This document shows, one piece after another, positions 26,888 through 35,566 of a stretch of 64,000 nucleotides of DNA (positions within the stretch are counted from its first letter, which is position 1; each line of letters starts with the position of its first letter). The position numbers and the translations under genes were made by a program. The DNA is from CBFIDE01 sp965661265 (GTDB lineage Bacteria > Bacteroidota > Bacteroidia > Flavobacteriales > Schleiferiaceae): NCBI GenBank assembly GCA_965661265.1, contig CBFIDE010000002.1, positions 62,001 to 126,000 on the forward strand, written 5' to 3'. The notes under the pieces were generated by a model, which did not search any database, was not told where the DNA came from, and worked only from the letters and a program-made list of their open reading frames with translations.

Positions 26888-27436
26888 ATGAAGATATATA
26901 CCAAAACAGGAGATGATGGCACCACAGGTTTAATCGGTGGCCAAAGGGTCTCTAAGGCTGATTTGAGAATTGAGTCTTATGGTACCGTTGATGAACTCAA
27001 TGCATTCTTGGGTATTATTAGGGACCATTCGCAGCATGAGTATGTAAACCAAGAGATTGTTCAAATACAGAATATGCTCTTTAATTTAGGTTCTAACTTG
27101 GCCTCTAATTCTTCTAAGTCTAGAGAAAACTTGCCTAAAGTGCAGCAAGAGGATATTGATTTTTTGGAAAAGGCAATTGATCAAATGGATTATGAGCTAG
27201 AGCCTTTATCGAATTTTATTTTGCCTGGTGGCGATTTATGTTCGTCATACACTCATGCAGCAAGAGCTATTTGCCGACGTGCCGAGCGAAGGGTAGTTTC
27301 CTTGTTTCTGGAAGAAGAAGAAATAGAACATATAGCTGAGTATTTGAATAGGTTAAGCGATTATCTTTTTACTCTAGGTAGATTTTTTACTTCAAAAAAT
27401 CAAGGTGTAGAAACGCCTTGGAGGTCAAAGGCTTAG
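26888..27436 (+). CDS. PduO-type cob(I)alamin adenosyltransferase
   Basis: 182-residue enzyme that moves the adenosyl group of ATP to cob(I)alamin to make coenzyme B12. The N-terminal ATP loop is KIYTKTGDDGTTGLIGGQRV, then SYGTVDELNAFLG; the C-terminal helix carries RAICRRAERRVVSL, both PduO signatures. The user of adenosylcobalamin (methylmalonyl-CoA mutase or ribonucleotide reductase) is not in the window. It stands alone between divergent and downstream genes with its own promoter. Confidence 0.95.
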   Translation: MKIYTKTGDDGTTGLIGGQRVSKADLRIESYGTVDELNAFLGIIRDHSQHEYVNQEIVQIQNMLFNLGSNLASNSSKSRENLPKVQQEDIDFLEKAIDQMDYELEPLSNFILPGGDLCSSYTHAARAICRRAERRVVSLFLEEEEIEHIAEYLNRLSDYLFTLGRFFTSKNQGVETPWRSKA

Positions 27437-27486
27437 ATTGATGCAGAAAAAAATAATAATATATTAGGATAAGTAAATCAAAAATT

Positions 27487-27494
27487 TACTTTTG
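27487..27494 (+). promoter_or_regulatory. -7 box before the DUF2795 gene
   Basis: TACTTTTG matches TAnnTTTG, 24 bases before the ATG at 27519. Confidence 0.45.
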
Positions 27495-27518
27495 CAAAAA
27501 TTATAATTAAGAATAATA

Positions 27519-27743
27519 ATGTACTGGACTCTTGAATTAGCTAGTTACCTAAGTGATGCCCCTTGGCCAGCTACCAAGGATGAGCTTATTGATTTTGCCA
27601 TTCGTACTGGCGCACCTTTAGAGGTTGTAGAGAATCTTCAAGCAATTGAATTTGATGAGGACGAGGTATATGAGACCATAGAAGATATTTGGCCAGACTA
27701 TCCTTCAGAAGAAGATTTTCTCTGGAACGAGGAAGAATATTAA
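27519..27743 (+). CDS. Small acidic DUF2795-family protein
   Basis: 74 residues, very acidic at the C-terminus (PDYPSEEDFLWNEEEY). The start MYWTLELASYLSDAPWPATK and AIRTGAPLEVVENLQAIE are highly conserved across Bacteroidota and belong to the DUF2795 family, whose function is unknown. It has its own promoter and a strong terminator, so it is a separate transcription unit just upstream of secA. Confidence 0.85.
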   Translation: MYWTLELASYLSDAPWPATKDELIDFAIRTGAPLEVVENLQAIEFDEDEVYETIEDIWPDYPSEEDFLWNEEEY

Positions 27744-27750
27744 AGATTTT

Positions 27751-27785
27751 ATAAGTCCCGCCCTTGAGCGGGACTTATTTTTTTT
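27751..27785 (+). terminator. Rho-independent terminator after the DUF2795 gene
   Basis: ATAAGTCCCGC (27751-27761) pairs perfectly with GCGGGACTTAT (27768-27778) over a six-base loop and is followed by eight T (27778-27785). Confidence 0.92.
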
Positions 27786-27890
27786 GACACTATGTCACAT
27801 TCAACGCAATGGACAGATGTTTGTAAGCTTCTTTTACAAGCATATTGATTAACTTCGCATCTCTTTTTTTAAAGATCAGAACCCGATATA

Positions 27891-30800
27891 ATGATTGGAA
27901 ATATATTACAGAAGCTATTTGGCTCAAAGAGCGATAGAGATATAAAAAAATTAATGCCTCTTGTTGATGAGGTAAAAGCTGCTGAACCAGCTATTAAAGC
28001 TCTGAATGATGATGAGCTGAGAGGGAAAACTTTAGAGTTCAAAGAAAGAATCGCGGAAGCGGCAAAAACGGAGAACGATAGAATTAAAACTCTAGAAGAA
28101 GAACTAACTGCGGACCTAAGCATAGAAGAGAAAGAGCAGAAGTATGAAGAAATTGACAGCTTAAAGGTAGAAGCCTATAAAAAAGAAGAAGAGGTTCTTA
28201 ATCTAATAAAAGGAGAAGCTTTTGCTGTTGTTAAGGAGACTGCTAGAAGGTTAGCAGAAAATGGTTCTTTAAAAGTAAAAGTTAGCGATAAGGATAGAGA
28301 GTTTGCTGAAATTACAGATGCGGTTGAAATAGATGGTGATACTGCAATTTGGAAAAATAATTGGTCTGCAGCTAATATTTCCATCACTTGGGACATGGTA
28401 CATTATGATGTGCAGCTCATTGGAGGTGGTGTAATTCACTCTGGAAGTATCGCAGAAATGGCAACAGGAGAGGGAAAAACATTAGTTGCAACCTTGCCTG
28501 TTTATTTAAATGCTCTACCCGGAAGAGGAGTACACTTAGTAACTGTAAATGATTACTTAGCACGACGTGACTCTGAGTGGATGGGGCCTCTTTATCAATT
28601 CCACGGTCTAAGTGTTGACTGTATAGACAAGCATAAGCCAAGTTCAGACGAAAGAAGGAAAGCGTATCAAGCAGACATCACTTTTGGAACTAATAATGAA
28701 TTTGGTTTTGACTATTTAAGAGACAATATGGCGCATAGTCCTGAGGACTTAGTGCAACGCCCACATAACTTTGCAATTGTTGATGAGGTGGATTCGGTAT
28801 TAATTGATGATGCTAGAACTCCATTGATTATCTCTGGCCCTACACCTTCAGGAGATCGCCATGAGTTTAATGAGCTAAAACCTCATATCGTAAAACTTGT
28901 TGACGCTCAAAAAACGATTGTTATCAAGGAGTTGAAAGAGGCCAAGGAGCTTATAAAGGCTGGTGATACTAAGCTAGGTGGAGAAAGATTACTTAGGGCG
29001 CATAGAGGATTCCCTAAGAGTAAGGCAATTATTAAATTCTTAAGCTCTGATGGTATGAGAGCTTTGCTTCAGAAAACAGAGAATAAGTTTATGGAGCAGC
29101 AAAGTAAGGATATGCACATCATTGATGATGAGCTTTACTTTACGATTGATGAAAAGCAAAATCAAATTGATTTAACTGATAAGGGAGTTGATCTTTTATC
29201 TGAGAATACAGATAGAGATTTCTTCTTAATGCCAGATATCTCTAAGCTATTAGGAGATTTAGAAGCAGAAGAGCTAGATAGCCTTGATCGCGCCAAGAAG
29301 AAAGAAGAAATCATGAGAGATTTCTCTATCAAAAGTGAGCGTATTCACACTATGAATCAATTGTTAAAGGCGTATTCTCTTTTTGAAAAGGATGTAGAGT
29401 ATGTTTTAATGGATAACTCTGTTAAAATTGTTGATGAGCAAACTGGCCGTATCATGGACGGTAGAAGATACTCTGATGGTCTTCACCAAGCCATTGAAGC
29501 AAAAGAAAATGTAAAGATTGAAGCGGCAACGCAAACCTATGCTACGATTACACTTCAGAATTATTTCAGAATGTATAATAAGCTTAGTGGTATGACTGGT
29601 ACCGCTGAAACTGAAGCGGGTGAATTCTTTGATATCTATGAGCTAGAAGTAACTGTTATCCCGACCAACAGACCTATTGCTAGAGATGATAGACAAGACT
29701 TAGTTTATAAAACTAAAAGAGAAAAATATAATGCAGTAATTGAAGAAATTCAATCATTAGTCGATGCTTCTAGACCTGTTCTTGTAGGTACCACAAGTGT
29801 TGAGATTTCTGAATTACTTGGTCGTGCATTAAAGCTTAGAAAGATTAAGCATAATGTTCTGAATGCAAAACTACATCAAAAAGAAGCTGATATAGTAGCT
29901 GAAGCAGGTCGTCCTGGAACAGTAACCATAGCTACCAATATGGCTGGTCGTGGTACCGATATTAAGTTGAGCCCTGAAGCAAAAGCAGCGGGTGGTCTTG
30001 CTATTATTGGTACAGAAAGACATGACTCAAGACGTGTTGACCGTCAGTTAAGAGGTAGAGCCGGTAGACAAGGAGATGTCGGTAGCTCTCAATTCTTTGT
30101 TTCATTAGAAGATAATCTGATGAGATTATTTGGATCGGAGAGAGTGGCTAGCTTAATGGACAGAATGGGTCTTAAAGAAGGTGAGGTTATTCAACACGGA
30201 ATGGTTTCTAAATCTATTGAAAGAGCTCAAAAGAAAGTAGAGGAAAACAACTTCGGTGTAAGAAAGAAATTATTGGAATACGATGATGTAATGAGCTCTC
30301 AAAGAGAGGTTATTTACAAAGCAAGAAAACACGCTCTTTATGGAGATCGTCTTCAATTAGATATCGCAAATATGTTCTATGAGACTATTGAAAGTCTTTT
30401 AGAAGAATACCATACGGCCAAGGATTTTGGAGGATTCCAACTAGAGTGGATGAGGACTTTTGCTTTAGAACTTAGTTTGGCTGAAGAGGAGTTTAATAAA
30501 TCTAAAGCTGAGGATTTACAAGCTTCTCTTTACCAAAATGTAATGAAGGAGTATGAACTTAAGAATGATCGTATCGCCCAAATGGCAATTCCCGTTATTA
30601 AGGACGTATTTGATAAACAAGCCGATAAATTTGAAAACATAGTAGTTCCTCTAACTGATGGACAAAAGGCTATTCAGGTTGTAACAAACCTAAAGAAAGC
30701 TTCAAGCTCTGAAGGAAAGCAGCTATTAAGAGATCTTGAAAAGTCTATAGTTCTTTCGTTTATTGATGATAGTTGGAAAGAGCATTTAAGGGATATGGAT

Positions 30801-31238
30801 GATCTTAGACAAACCGTTCAAGGTGCCGTGTATGAGCAGAAGGATCCTCTGTTAATCTATAAGTTTGAGGCCTTCAATCTATTTAAATCAATGAGAGATA
30901 AAAGTAACAAAGAAGTTGTTTCTTTCTTATTTAAAGCTCAATTGCCAAATTCTGAAGGAACTCAATTGCAAAAGGCTCCGGAAAGAAAAAAGGTCTCTTA
31001 TGATAATCTACAAACATCTCATCCTGATGCTAATGAAGCTTCATCTCCTTCAGGTAGCGCGGGACAAGCTCAGGCCAAGCCTCAAAGACCTAAGGCTCAA
31101 CCAATGGTTTCAGAGAAGAGATATGGAAGAAATGACCTTGTTAAATTGAAGAAGCTTGGAACAGGTGAAGTTCAAGAAATGAAGTATAAAAAAGCGGAAG
31201 CTTTAGTGGCTTCTCAACAATGGATTTTAATCGATTAA
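27891..31238 (+). CDS. secA: Preprotein translocase ATPase SecA
   Basis: SecA drives secretory proteins through SecYEG using ATP. At 1115 residues it is the long Bacteroidota form. The motor has Walker A MATGEGKTLVATLP, Walker B VDEVDSVLIDDARTP, and the second RecA fold ATNMAGRGTDIKLSPEA and RRVDRQLRGRAGRQGD. Extra length lies mainly in an insertion around residues 330-420. The C-terminus ends GRNDLVKLKKLGTGEVQEMK instead of the usual CxCxSGKKYK zinc motif, so the classical SecB-binding finger is absent. Confidence 0.97.
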   Translation: MIGNILQKLFGSKSDRDIKKLMPLVDEVKAAEPAIKALNDDELRGKTLEFKERIAEAAKTENDRIKTLEEELTADLSIEEKEQKYEEIDSLKVEAYKKEEEVLNLIKGEAFAVVKETARRLAENGSLKVKVSDKDREFAEITDAVEIDGDTAIWKNNWSAANISITWDMVHYDVQLIGGGVIHSGSIAEMATGEGKTLVATLPVYLNALPGRGVHLVTVNDYLARRDSEWMGPLYQFHGLSVDCIDKHKPSSDERRKAYQADITFGTNNEFGFDYLRDNMAHSPEDLVQRPHNFAIVDEVDSVLIDDARTPLIISGPTPSGDRHEFNELKPHIVKLVDAQKTIVIKELKEAKELIKAGDTKLGGERLLRAHRGFPKSKAIIKFLSSDGMRALLQKTENKFMEQQSKDMHIIDDELYFTIDEKQNQIDLTDKGVDLLSENTDRDFFLMPDISKLLGDLEAEELDSLDRAKKKEEIMRDFSIKSERIHTMNQLLKAYSLFEKDVEYVLMDNSVKIVDEQTGRIMDGRRYSDGLHQAIEAKENVKIEAATQTYATITLQNYFRMYNKLSGMTGTAETEAGEFFDIYELEVTVIPTNRPIARDDRQDLVYKTKREKYNAVIEEIQSLVDASRPVLVGTTSVEISELLGRALKLRKIKHNVLNAKLHQKEADIVAEAGRPGTVTIATNMAGRGTDIKLSPEAKAAGGLAIIGTERHDSRRVDRQLRGRAGRQGDVGSSQFFVSLEDNLMRLFGSERVASLMDRMGLKEGEVIQHGMVSKSIERAQKKVEENNFGVRKKLLEYDDVMSSQREVIYKARKHALYGDRLQLDIANMFYETIESLLEEYHTAKDFGGFQLEWMRTFALELSLAEEEFNKSKAEDLQASLYQNVMKEYELKNDRIAQMAIPVIKDVFDKQADKFENIVVPLTDGQKAIQVVTNLKKASSSEGKQLLRDLEKSIVLSFIDDSWKEHLRDMDDLRQTVQGAVYEQKDPLLIYKFEAFNLFKSMRDKSNKEVVSFLFKAQLPNSEGTQLQKAPERKKVSYDNLQTSHPDANEASSPSGSAGQAQAKPQRPKAQPMVSEKRYGRNDLVKLKKLGTGEVQEMKYKKAEALVASQQWILID

Positions 31239-31293
31239 TCAAGCTCCAAATCTCTGTTGTAAGCTTGAATGTGAATTTACAACTTAAGCTGAA

Positions 31294-31476
31294 TTAGATC
31301 TTATGAAGCCTCAAAGCTGCTTCTTCTAATGTGCTGTCATTTTTTGCAAAGCAGAATCTCAATACTTTATTATTGACATTCTGATGGTAAAATGAGCTAA
31401 GCGGAATAGTTTCTGAGAAAATGCTGTTTTTAAGACTGGGTAATTTGGATTTTATTGTGCTAAGTGCTTTCATCAT
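31294..31476 (-). pseudogene. Class I/II aminotransferase (kynurenine/methionine type) with the middle deleted
   Basis: The 60 codons join the N-terminus and the C-terminus of one aminotransferase. ALSTIKSKLPSLKNSIFS matches the start of this family (SKLP.....IF), and IPLSSFYHQNVNNKVLRFCF plus AKNDSTLEEAALRL matches the last 40 residues. The roughly 300 residues between them, including the PLP lysine, are gone, with the junction near 31413 and the frame preserved. A TAnnTTTG box (TATATTTG, 31533-31540, minus strand) still lies upstream. It cannot be an active enzyme. Nearest family by tail sequence is kynurenine/methionine aminotransferase. Confidence 0.75.
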
Positions 31477-31685
31477 GTTTGCTTGCTAACCCACGTTTCT
31501 GGAATAATTTGCAAGGGGAGGAGCTTGAAGATCAAATATAAGCTAGTTGAAACTAACATTGCCTCAAAATTGTTTTAGACATGACTAAATTTCTTTTACC
31601 AAAAGAAATATTAAAAGACTAAGAACTCTTTGTGCCCAATAATGGATTCAATAGAAAGTAGTTCGTAATTTCACCAACAAAAGAA

Positions 31686-33566
31686 GTGAACTTACTTTCG
31701 GTAGAAAATATTACAAAAGCATACGGAGCCAGAGTCCTTTTTCAGGATTTGAGTTTTGGTTTGCAAGAGGGACAAAAGTCTGCAATTGTTGCAAAAAACG
31801 GATCGGGGAAAACCACCATTCTGAAAATACTTGCAGGAAAAGATCAAGCAGATAGCGGTATAGTAAGTTATAGAAAGGGAGTGAAAGTATCTTACCTTCC
31901 TCAGGAACCTGAGCTTGATGAATCAAAAAATTTAATTGATAATGTACTTGCCGAGGGCCATCCAGCAACAGATGCCATAAAGAACTATGAGAAGGCTTTA
32001 AGTAATCCGGAGAATGAAGAGGCTTACCAAAAAGCTTTTGATGCCATGGATAGAAATGATGCCTGGGATTTTGAAAATCAGGTAAAGCAAGTCCTGGGTA
32101 AATTAGGATTGCATGATCTGGAATTGGGAGTTGCTAAAATGTCTGGAGGTCAAAGAAAAAGACTAGCCTTAGCTAAAGTTCTTATCGCTAAACCAGACTT
32201 ATTAATTCTGGATGAGCCAACTAACCACTTGGATTTATCTATGATAGAATGGCTTGAGGAGTATTTAAGCCAACAATCACTAAGCTTGTTAATGGTAACG
32301 CATGATAGATACTTCTTAGAGAATATCTGTGATCAGATTCTTGAGCTTGACCAAGAGAAGTTATTTCAACATCCTGGAAGTTATTCGGAGTTTTTGATAA
32401 GACAAAGCGAAAGAAGAAGTGTGGAATCTGTGCAAAAAGACAAGGCAAGTAACCTTTTAAGAAAGGAGCTTGAGTGGATGCGCCGACAACCAAAAGCAAG
32501 AGGTACTAAATCAAAGGCCAGAATAGACGCCTTTTTTGGTCTAAAAGACAAGGCTAAAGCTGGACCTGACTTAGGGCAAGTACAGATGGAGGTCCAAATG
32601 ACAAGATTAGGCTCTAAAATATTAGAGCTTCATAAACTGAAGAAGAACTTTGGTCCTAAGAAGATTTTAGATGGCTTTAGTTATAATTTCAAGAAAGGAG
32701 AGAGAATTGGTATTATTGGATCTAATGGCTCTGGAAAAACAACCTTCCTAAACCTTATCTCTTCTAGAGAGGAAATTGATGGAGGAAAAATAGTAAAAGG
32801 GGATACCGTAAAGTATGGTTATTATACTCAGAAAGGAATCAGTTTTAAGCCCGGAAAAAGGGTTATTGATATTATAAAGGACATAGCTGAATTTTTACCA
32901 ATCGGAAAGAAAGGTAGAGAGATAAGTGCAAGTATGATGTTAGATCGCTTCTTGTTTTCAGGAGATCAGCAGTATAGTCAAGTAGAGAAATTATCTGGAG
33001 GTGAGAAAAGAAGACTATACCTACTTACGGTTTTAATGGCTAATCCGAACTTCTTAATCTTAGATGAGCCTACTAACGATTTAGATATTCTAACTCTAAA
33101 TGTTCTAGAGGAGTTCTTGGTTGAATTTAATGGCTGTTTGATTATTGTTACCCATGATAGATTCTTTATGGATAAACTTTGTGACCAGCTGTTTGTATTT
33201 AAAGGCGAAGGAGACGTTGAGGTTTTTCCAGGGAATTATACGGACTATAGAGACAAAGAAGCAAGTATCGCGGAAACAGAAAAACTTAGGTCCAAAAGCT
33301 TAGTGAAGCCGACAGTTAAAAAGAAAGAGGCTCAAAGTTCTGAAAAGAAAACAAAGCTTACCTATGCTGAAAAGATTGAATTTGAAGAATTGGGAGGTAA
33401 AATAGAGGAACTTGAAAAAAGACTAGCTGCAATTACTTTGGAATTTCAAGATGCAACTTCTGACGCCGAGGCTTTGGAAAAGCTTTCTAAAGAATCCAAG
33501 AAGATTCAAGAAGAATTAGATAGCTCAGAATTAAGATGGCTAGAGTTAAGCGAATACAATACTTAA
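31686..33566 (+). CDS. ABC-F family ATPase, Uup-like
   Basis: 626 residues, GTG start. Two ABC domains: Walker A AKNGSGKTTILK, signature MSGGQRKRLALAK and Walker B LLILDEPTNHLD in the first; GSNGSGKTTFLN, LSGGEKRRLYLL and FLILDEPTNDLD in the second. They are joined by a linker with a basic arm (RRQPKARGTKSKARIDAFFG) and followed by a C-terminal coiled coil (about 545-626), as in Uup. There are no membrane segments. ABC-F proteins act on ribosomes or nucleic acid structures rather than in transport; the coiled-coil tail favours the Uup branch. Confidence 0.92.
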   Translation: MNLLSVENITKAYGARVLFQDLSFGLQEGQKSAIVAKNGSGKTTILKILAGKDQADSGIVSYRKGVKVSYLPQEPELDESKNLIDNVLAEGHPATDAIKNYEKALSNPENEEAYQKAFDAMDRNDAWDFENQVKQVLGKLGLHDLELGVAKMSGGQRKRLALAKVLIAKPDLLILDEPTNHLDLSMIEWLEEYLSQQSLSLLMVTHDRYFLENICDQILELDQEKLFQHPGSYSEFLIRQSERRSVESVQKDKASNLLRKELEWMRRQPKARGTKSKARIDAFFGLKDKAKAGPDLGQVQMEVQMTRLGSKILELHKLKKNFGPKKILDGFSYNFKKGERIGIIGSNGSGKTTFLNLISSREEIDGGKIVKGDTVKYGYYTQKGISFKPGKRVIDIIKDIAEFLPIGKKGREISASMMLDRFLFSGDQQYSQVEKLSGGEKRRLYLLTVLMANPNFLILDEPTNDLDILTLNVLEEFLVEFNGCLIIVTHDRFFMDKLCDQLFVFKGEGDVEVFPGNYTDYRDKEASIAETEKLRSKSLVKPTVKKKEAQSSEKKTKLTYAEKIEFEELGGKIEELEKRLAAITLEFQDATSDAEALEKLSKESKKIQEELDSSELRWLELSEYNT

Positions 33567-33585
33567 TTTATAAATTGCCATTATA

Positions 33586-34275
33586 GTGGATAGAAAAGCA
33601 ATCATAGAATTAGAGGGAATCATTAGAAACTTTAAACTGGGCAGTCAAACCGTTAAAGTTTTGAAGAGCATAGACCTTAAAATCTTATCCAATGAGTATG
33701 TGGCTCTAATGGGACCTTCTGGATCAGGAAAGTCTACACTCATGAATATCCTTGGTTGTTTGGATACCCCTACGGCAGGAAAGTATAACTTGAATGGTAA
33801 GGATGTTAGCTCTTTAGTGGATGATCAATTGGCTGAAATCAGAAATTCAGAAATTGGATTTGTTTTTCAAACCTTTAATTTATTACCTAGATCTACCGCT
33901 TTAGAAAATGTTATGCTGCCTTTGATATATGCAGGCTATAGTAAGTCTGAAAGAATTGCACGTGCTGAAGAAGTTCTAACCCAAGTAGGACTAGATGATA
34001 GAATGGATCACAGACCAAATCAACTTTCAGGTGGGCAAAGACAGAGGGTTGCTGTAGCAAGGGCGCTAGCAAATAAGCCAAGTATTATTCTTGCAGATGA
34101 ACCTACCGGAAATTTAGATAGTACCACCAGTGCTGAGATCATGGCGCTTTTTCAAGAGATTCATGACGCAGGTAATACTGTTATATTGGTGACCCACGAA
34201 GAAGATATCGCCTCAAGGGCAAAAAGAATTATTAGGTTAAAAGACGGAGAAATAGATAGCGATAAAGATATATGA
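33586..34275 (+). CDS. ABC transporter ATP-binding protein, LolD/MacB type
   Basis: 229 residues, GTG start. It has a single ABC domain with Walker A GPSGSGKSTLMN, Q-loop FVFQTFNLLPRSTALENVML, signature LSGGQRQRVAVARAL and Walker B ILADEPTGNLDS. This is the LolD/FtsE/MacB type that works with FtsX-like permeases in lipoprotein release or efflux. No permease gene is in the window. It overlaps the SDR gene by four bases (ATGA), forming an operon that has no obvious functional link. Confidence 0.92.
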   Translation: MDRKAIIELEGIIRNFKLGSQTVKVLKSIDLKILSNEYVALMGPSGSGKSTLMNILGCLDTPTAGKYNLNGKDVSSLVDDQLAEIRNSEIGFVFQTFNLLPRSTALENVMLPLIYAGYSKSERIARAEEVLTQVGLDDRMDHRPNQLSGGQRQRVAVARALANKPSIILADEPTGNLDSTTSAEIMALFQEIHDAGNTVILVTHEEDIASRAKRIIRLKDGEIDSDKDI

Positions 34276-35063
34276 GTACAACATTTGAAATGAAAGGAAA
34301 GTCAGCATTAGTGGGCGGAAGTAGCGCCGGAATTGGTTTGGCTACAGCACAATTATTGGCAGAACAAGGAGCCAATGTTACACTAATCGCAAGAAACGAA
34401 GAGCGCCTGAAGACAGCTGTTTCTAGCTTGCCTAAGGCTGAAGGCCAAAAGCACGGATATTTGATTGCGGACTATTCCAATGTAGAAACTTTGAGAATTA
34501 GTATTGAGGAATTTGCTAAGAATAATACAGTTGATTTATTAGTAAATAATACCGGAGGACCACCCGCTGGACCTGCGCATTTAGCAAGTGTAGAGGAGTA
34601 TATAAGCGCCTTTACTCAACACTTAATTTGCAATCAGATTATTACGCAAGCTGTAGTTGGCGGAATGAAAGAAAGAAAGTTTGGAAGAATTGTAAATGTG
34701 ATTTCTACTTCTGTGAAAGTTCCTTTACCAAATTTAGGTGTAAGTAATACTATTAGAGGTGCCGTAGGAAATTGGAGCAAGACTCTTGCTAATGAGCTGG
34801 GTAAATTCAATATCACCGTGAATAATGTTCTTCCAGGAGCTACACAAACAGATCGACTAAAGAGTATAATTGAGAATAAATCCAAGAAATTGAACATCGC
34901 CTTTGAAGAGGTAGAAAAGGAAATGTTGTCTGAAGTTCCAATGGCAAGGTTTGCTAAACCACAAGAAGTAGCTTCAGCAGTAGTCTTTCTGTGCAGTTCT
35001 TGGGCCTCATACATCAATGGAATTAATATCCCAGTAGACGGAGGAAGAACCCCTAATTTATAA
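34272..35063 (+). CDS. Short-chain dehydrogenase family protein with altered catalytic residues
   Basis: 263 residues with a normal NAD(P) loop GGSSAGIG and NNTGG, but the active site is unusual. Where SDRs have YxxxK, this protein reads LGVSNTIRGAV: the catalytic Tyr is Ser158 and the Lys is Arg162, with Ser145 in its usual place 13 residues before. The C-terminus (VVFLCSSWASYINGINIPVD then GGRTPNL) is intact. This subgroup of SDRs is found near kynurenine degradation genes in Bacteroidota (my recollection; not verified). It may be a dehydrogenase with a different proton donor or may have lost redox function. Confidence 0.8.
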   Translation: MSTTFEMKGKSALVGGSSAGIGLATAQLLAEQGANVTLIARNEERLKTAVSSLPKAEGQKHGYLIADYSNVETLRISIEEFAKNNTVDLLVNNTGGPPAGPAHLASVEEYISAFTQHLICNQIITQAVVGGMKERKFGRIVNVISTSVKVPLPNLGVSNTIRGAVGNWSKTLANELGKFNITVNNVLPGATQTDRLKSIIENKSKKLNIAFEEVEKEMLSEVPMARFAKPQEVASAVVFLCSSWASYINGINIPVDGGRTPNL

Positions 35064-35515
35064 TGAGATTACTGATTATAAGTGTTTTTTGCTTTTTGTC
35101 TAGTATAATGCTTGGGCAGAAAGAGCGCTCACTCAATGTAGAATTGGGTGGAACGGGACTGTATAGTATTCAGTATGAGCGCTGGTTTGCAGAGAAGAAT
35201 GACTTTAATTTTAGTTATAGCCTTGGATTCGGCTGGATGCCTTCATACTTTAATGCACCCTTAATGCTAAACGCTTATAAAGGAAATGGGAAACATTATT
35301 TGCAAACCTCTTTAGGAATACTGCTTTATGCATCTAAAGGTTCAGATATAGCGTTTCCTAATACAGGAGGAGACGGGAAGTTAGGATTACTCGCTTATGC
35401 GGGATACTATTATAAACCAAATGATAAATTTGGATTGAAGCTTGGAGCTTATATGGGAACTGTAGAGTCAGAGTTTGGCGGATTGCCAGCTTTAAGTATA
35501 GTGTTCCCTCTTTAA
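35063..35515 (+). CDS. Small exported outer-membrane-like protein of unknown function
   Basis: 150 residues starting in TAATG overlap with the SDR stop. A signal peptide (LIISVFCFLSSIMLGQ) precedes alternating hydrophobic/hydrophilic strands rich in Tyr, Gly and Phe (SLNVELGGTGLYSIQYERWF; YSLGFGWMPSYF; LGLLAYAGYYYK), suggesting an eight-stranded outer-membrane barrel. No named family is recognised. It lies within the ATPase-SDR-ALDH operon. Confidence 0.7.
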   Translation: MRLLIISVFCFLSSIMLGQKERSLNVELGGTGLYSIQYERWFAEKNDFNFSYSLGFGWMPSYFNAPLMLNAYKGNGKHYLQTSLGILLYASKGSDIAFPNTGGDGKLGLLAYAGYYYKPNDKFGLKLGAYMGTVESEFGGLPALSIVFPL

Positions 35516-35566
35516 GAAATTAAATCGCCCTTGAGGCAAAAAATAATTCAGATAAAATCTTTACTG

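Noticed and set aside
31294..31476. A novel 60-residue small protein
   Set aside because: Both of its halves match the ends of one aminotransferase, so a deletion remnant explains it better.
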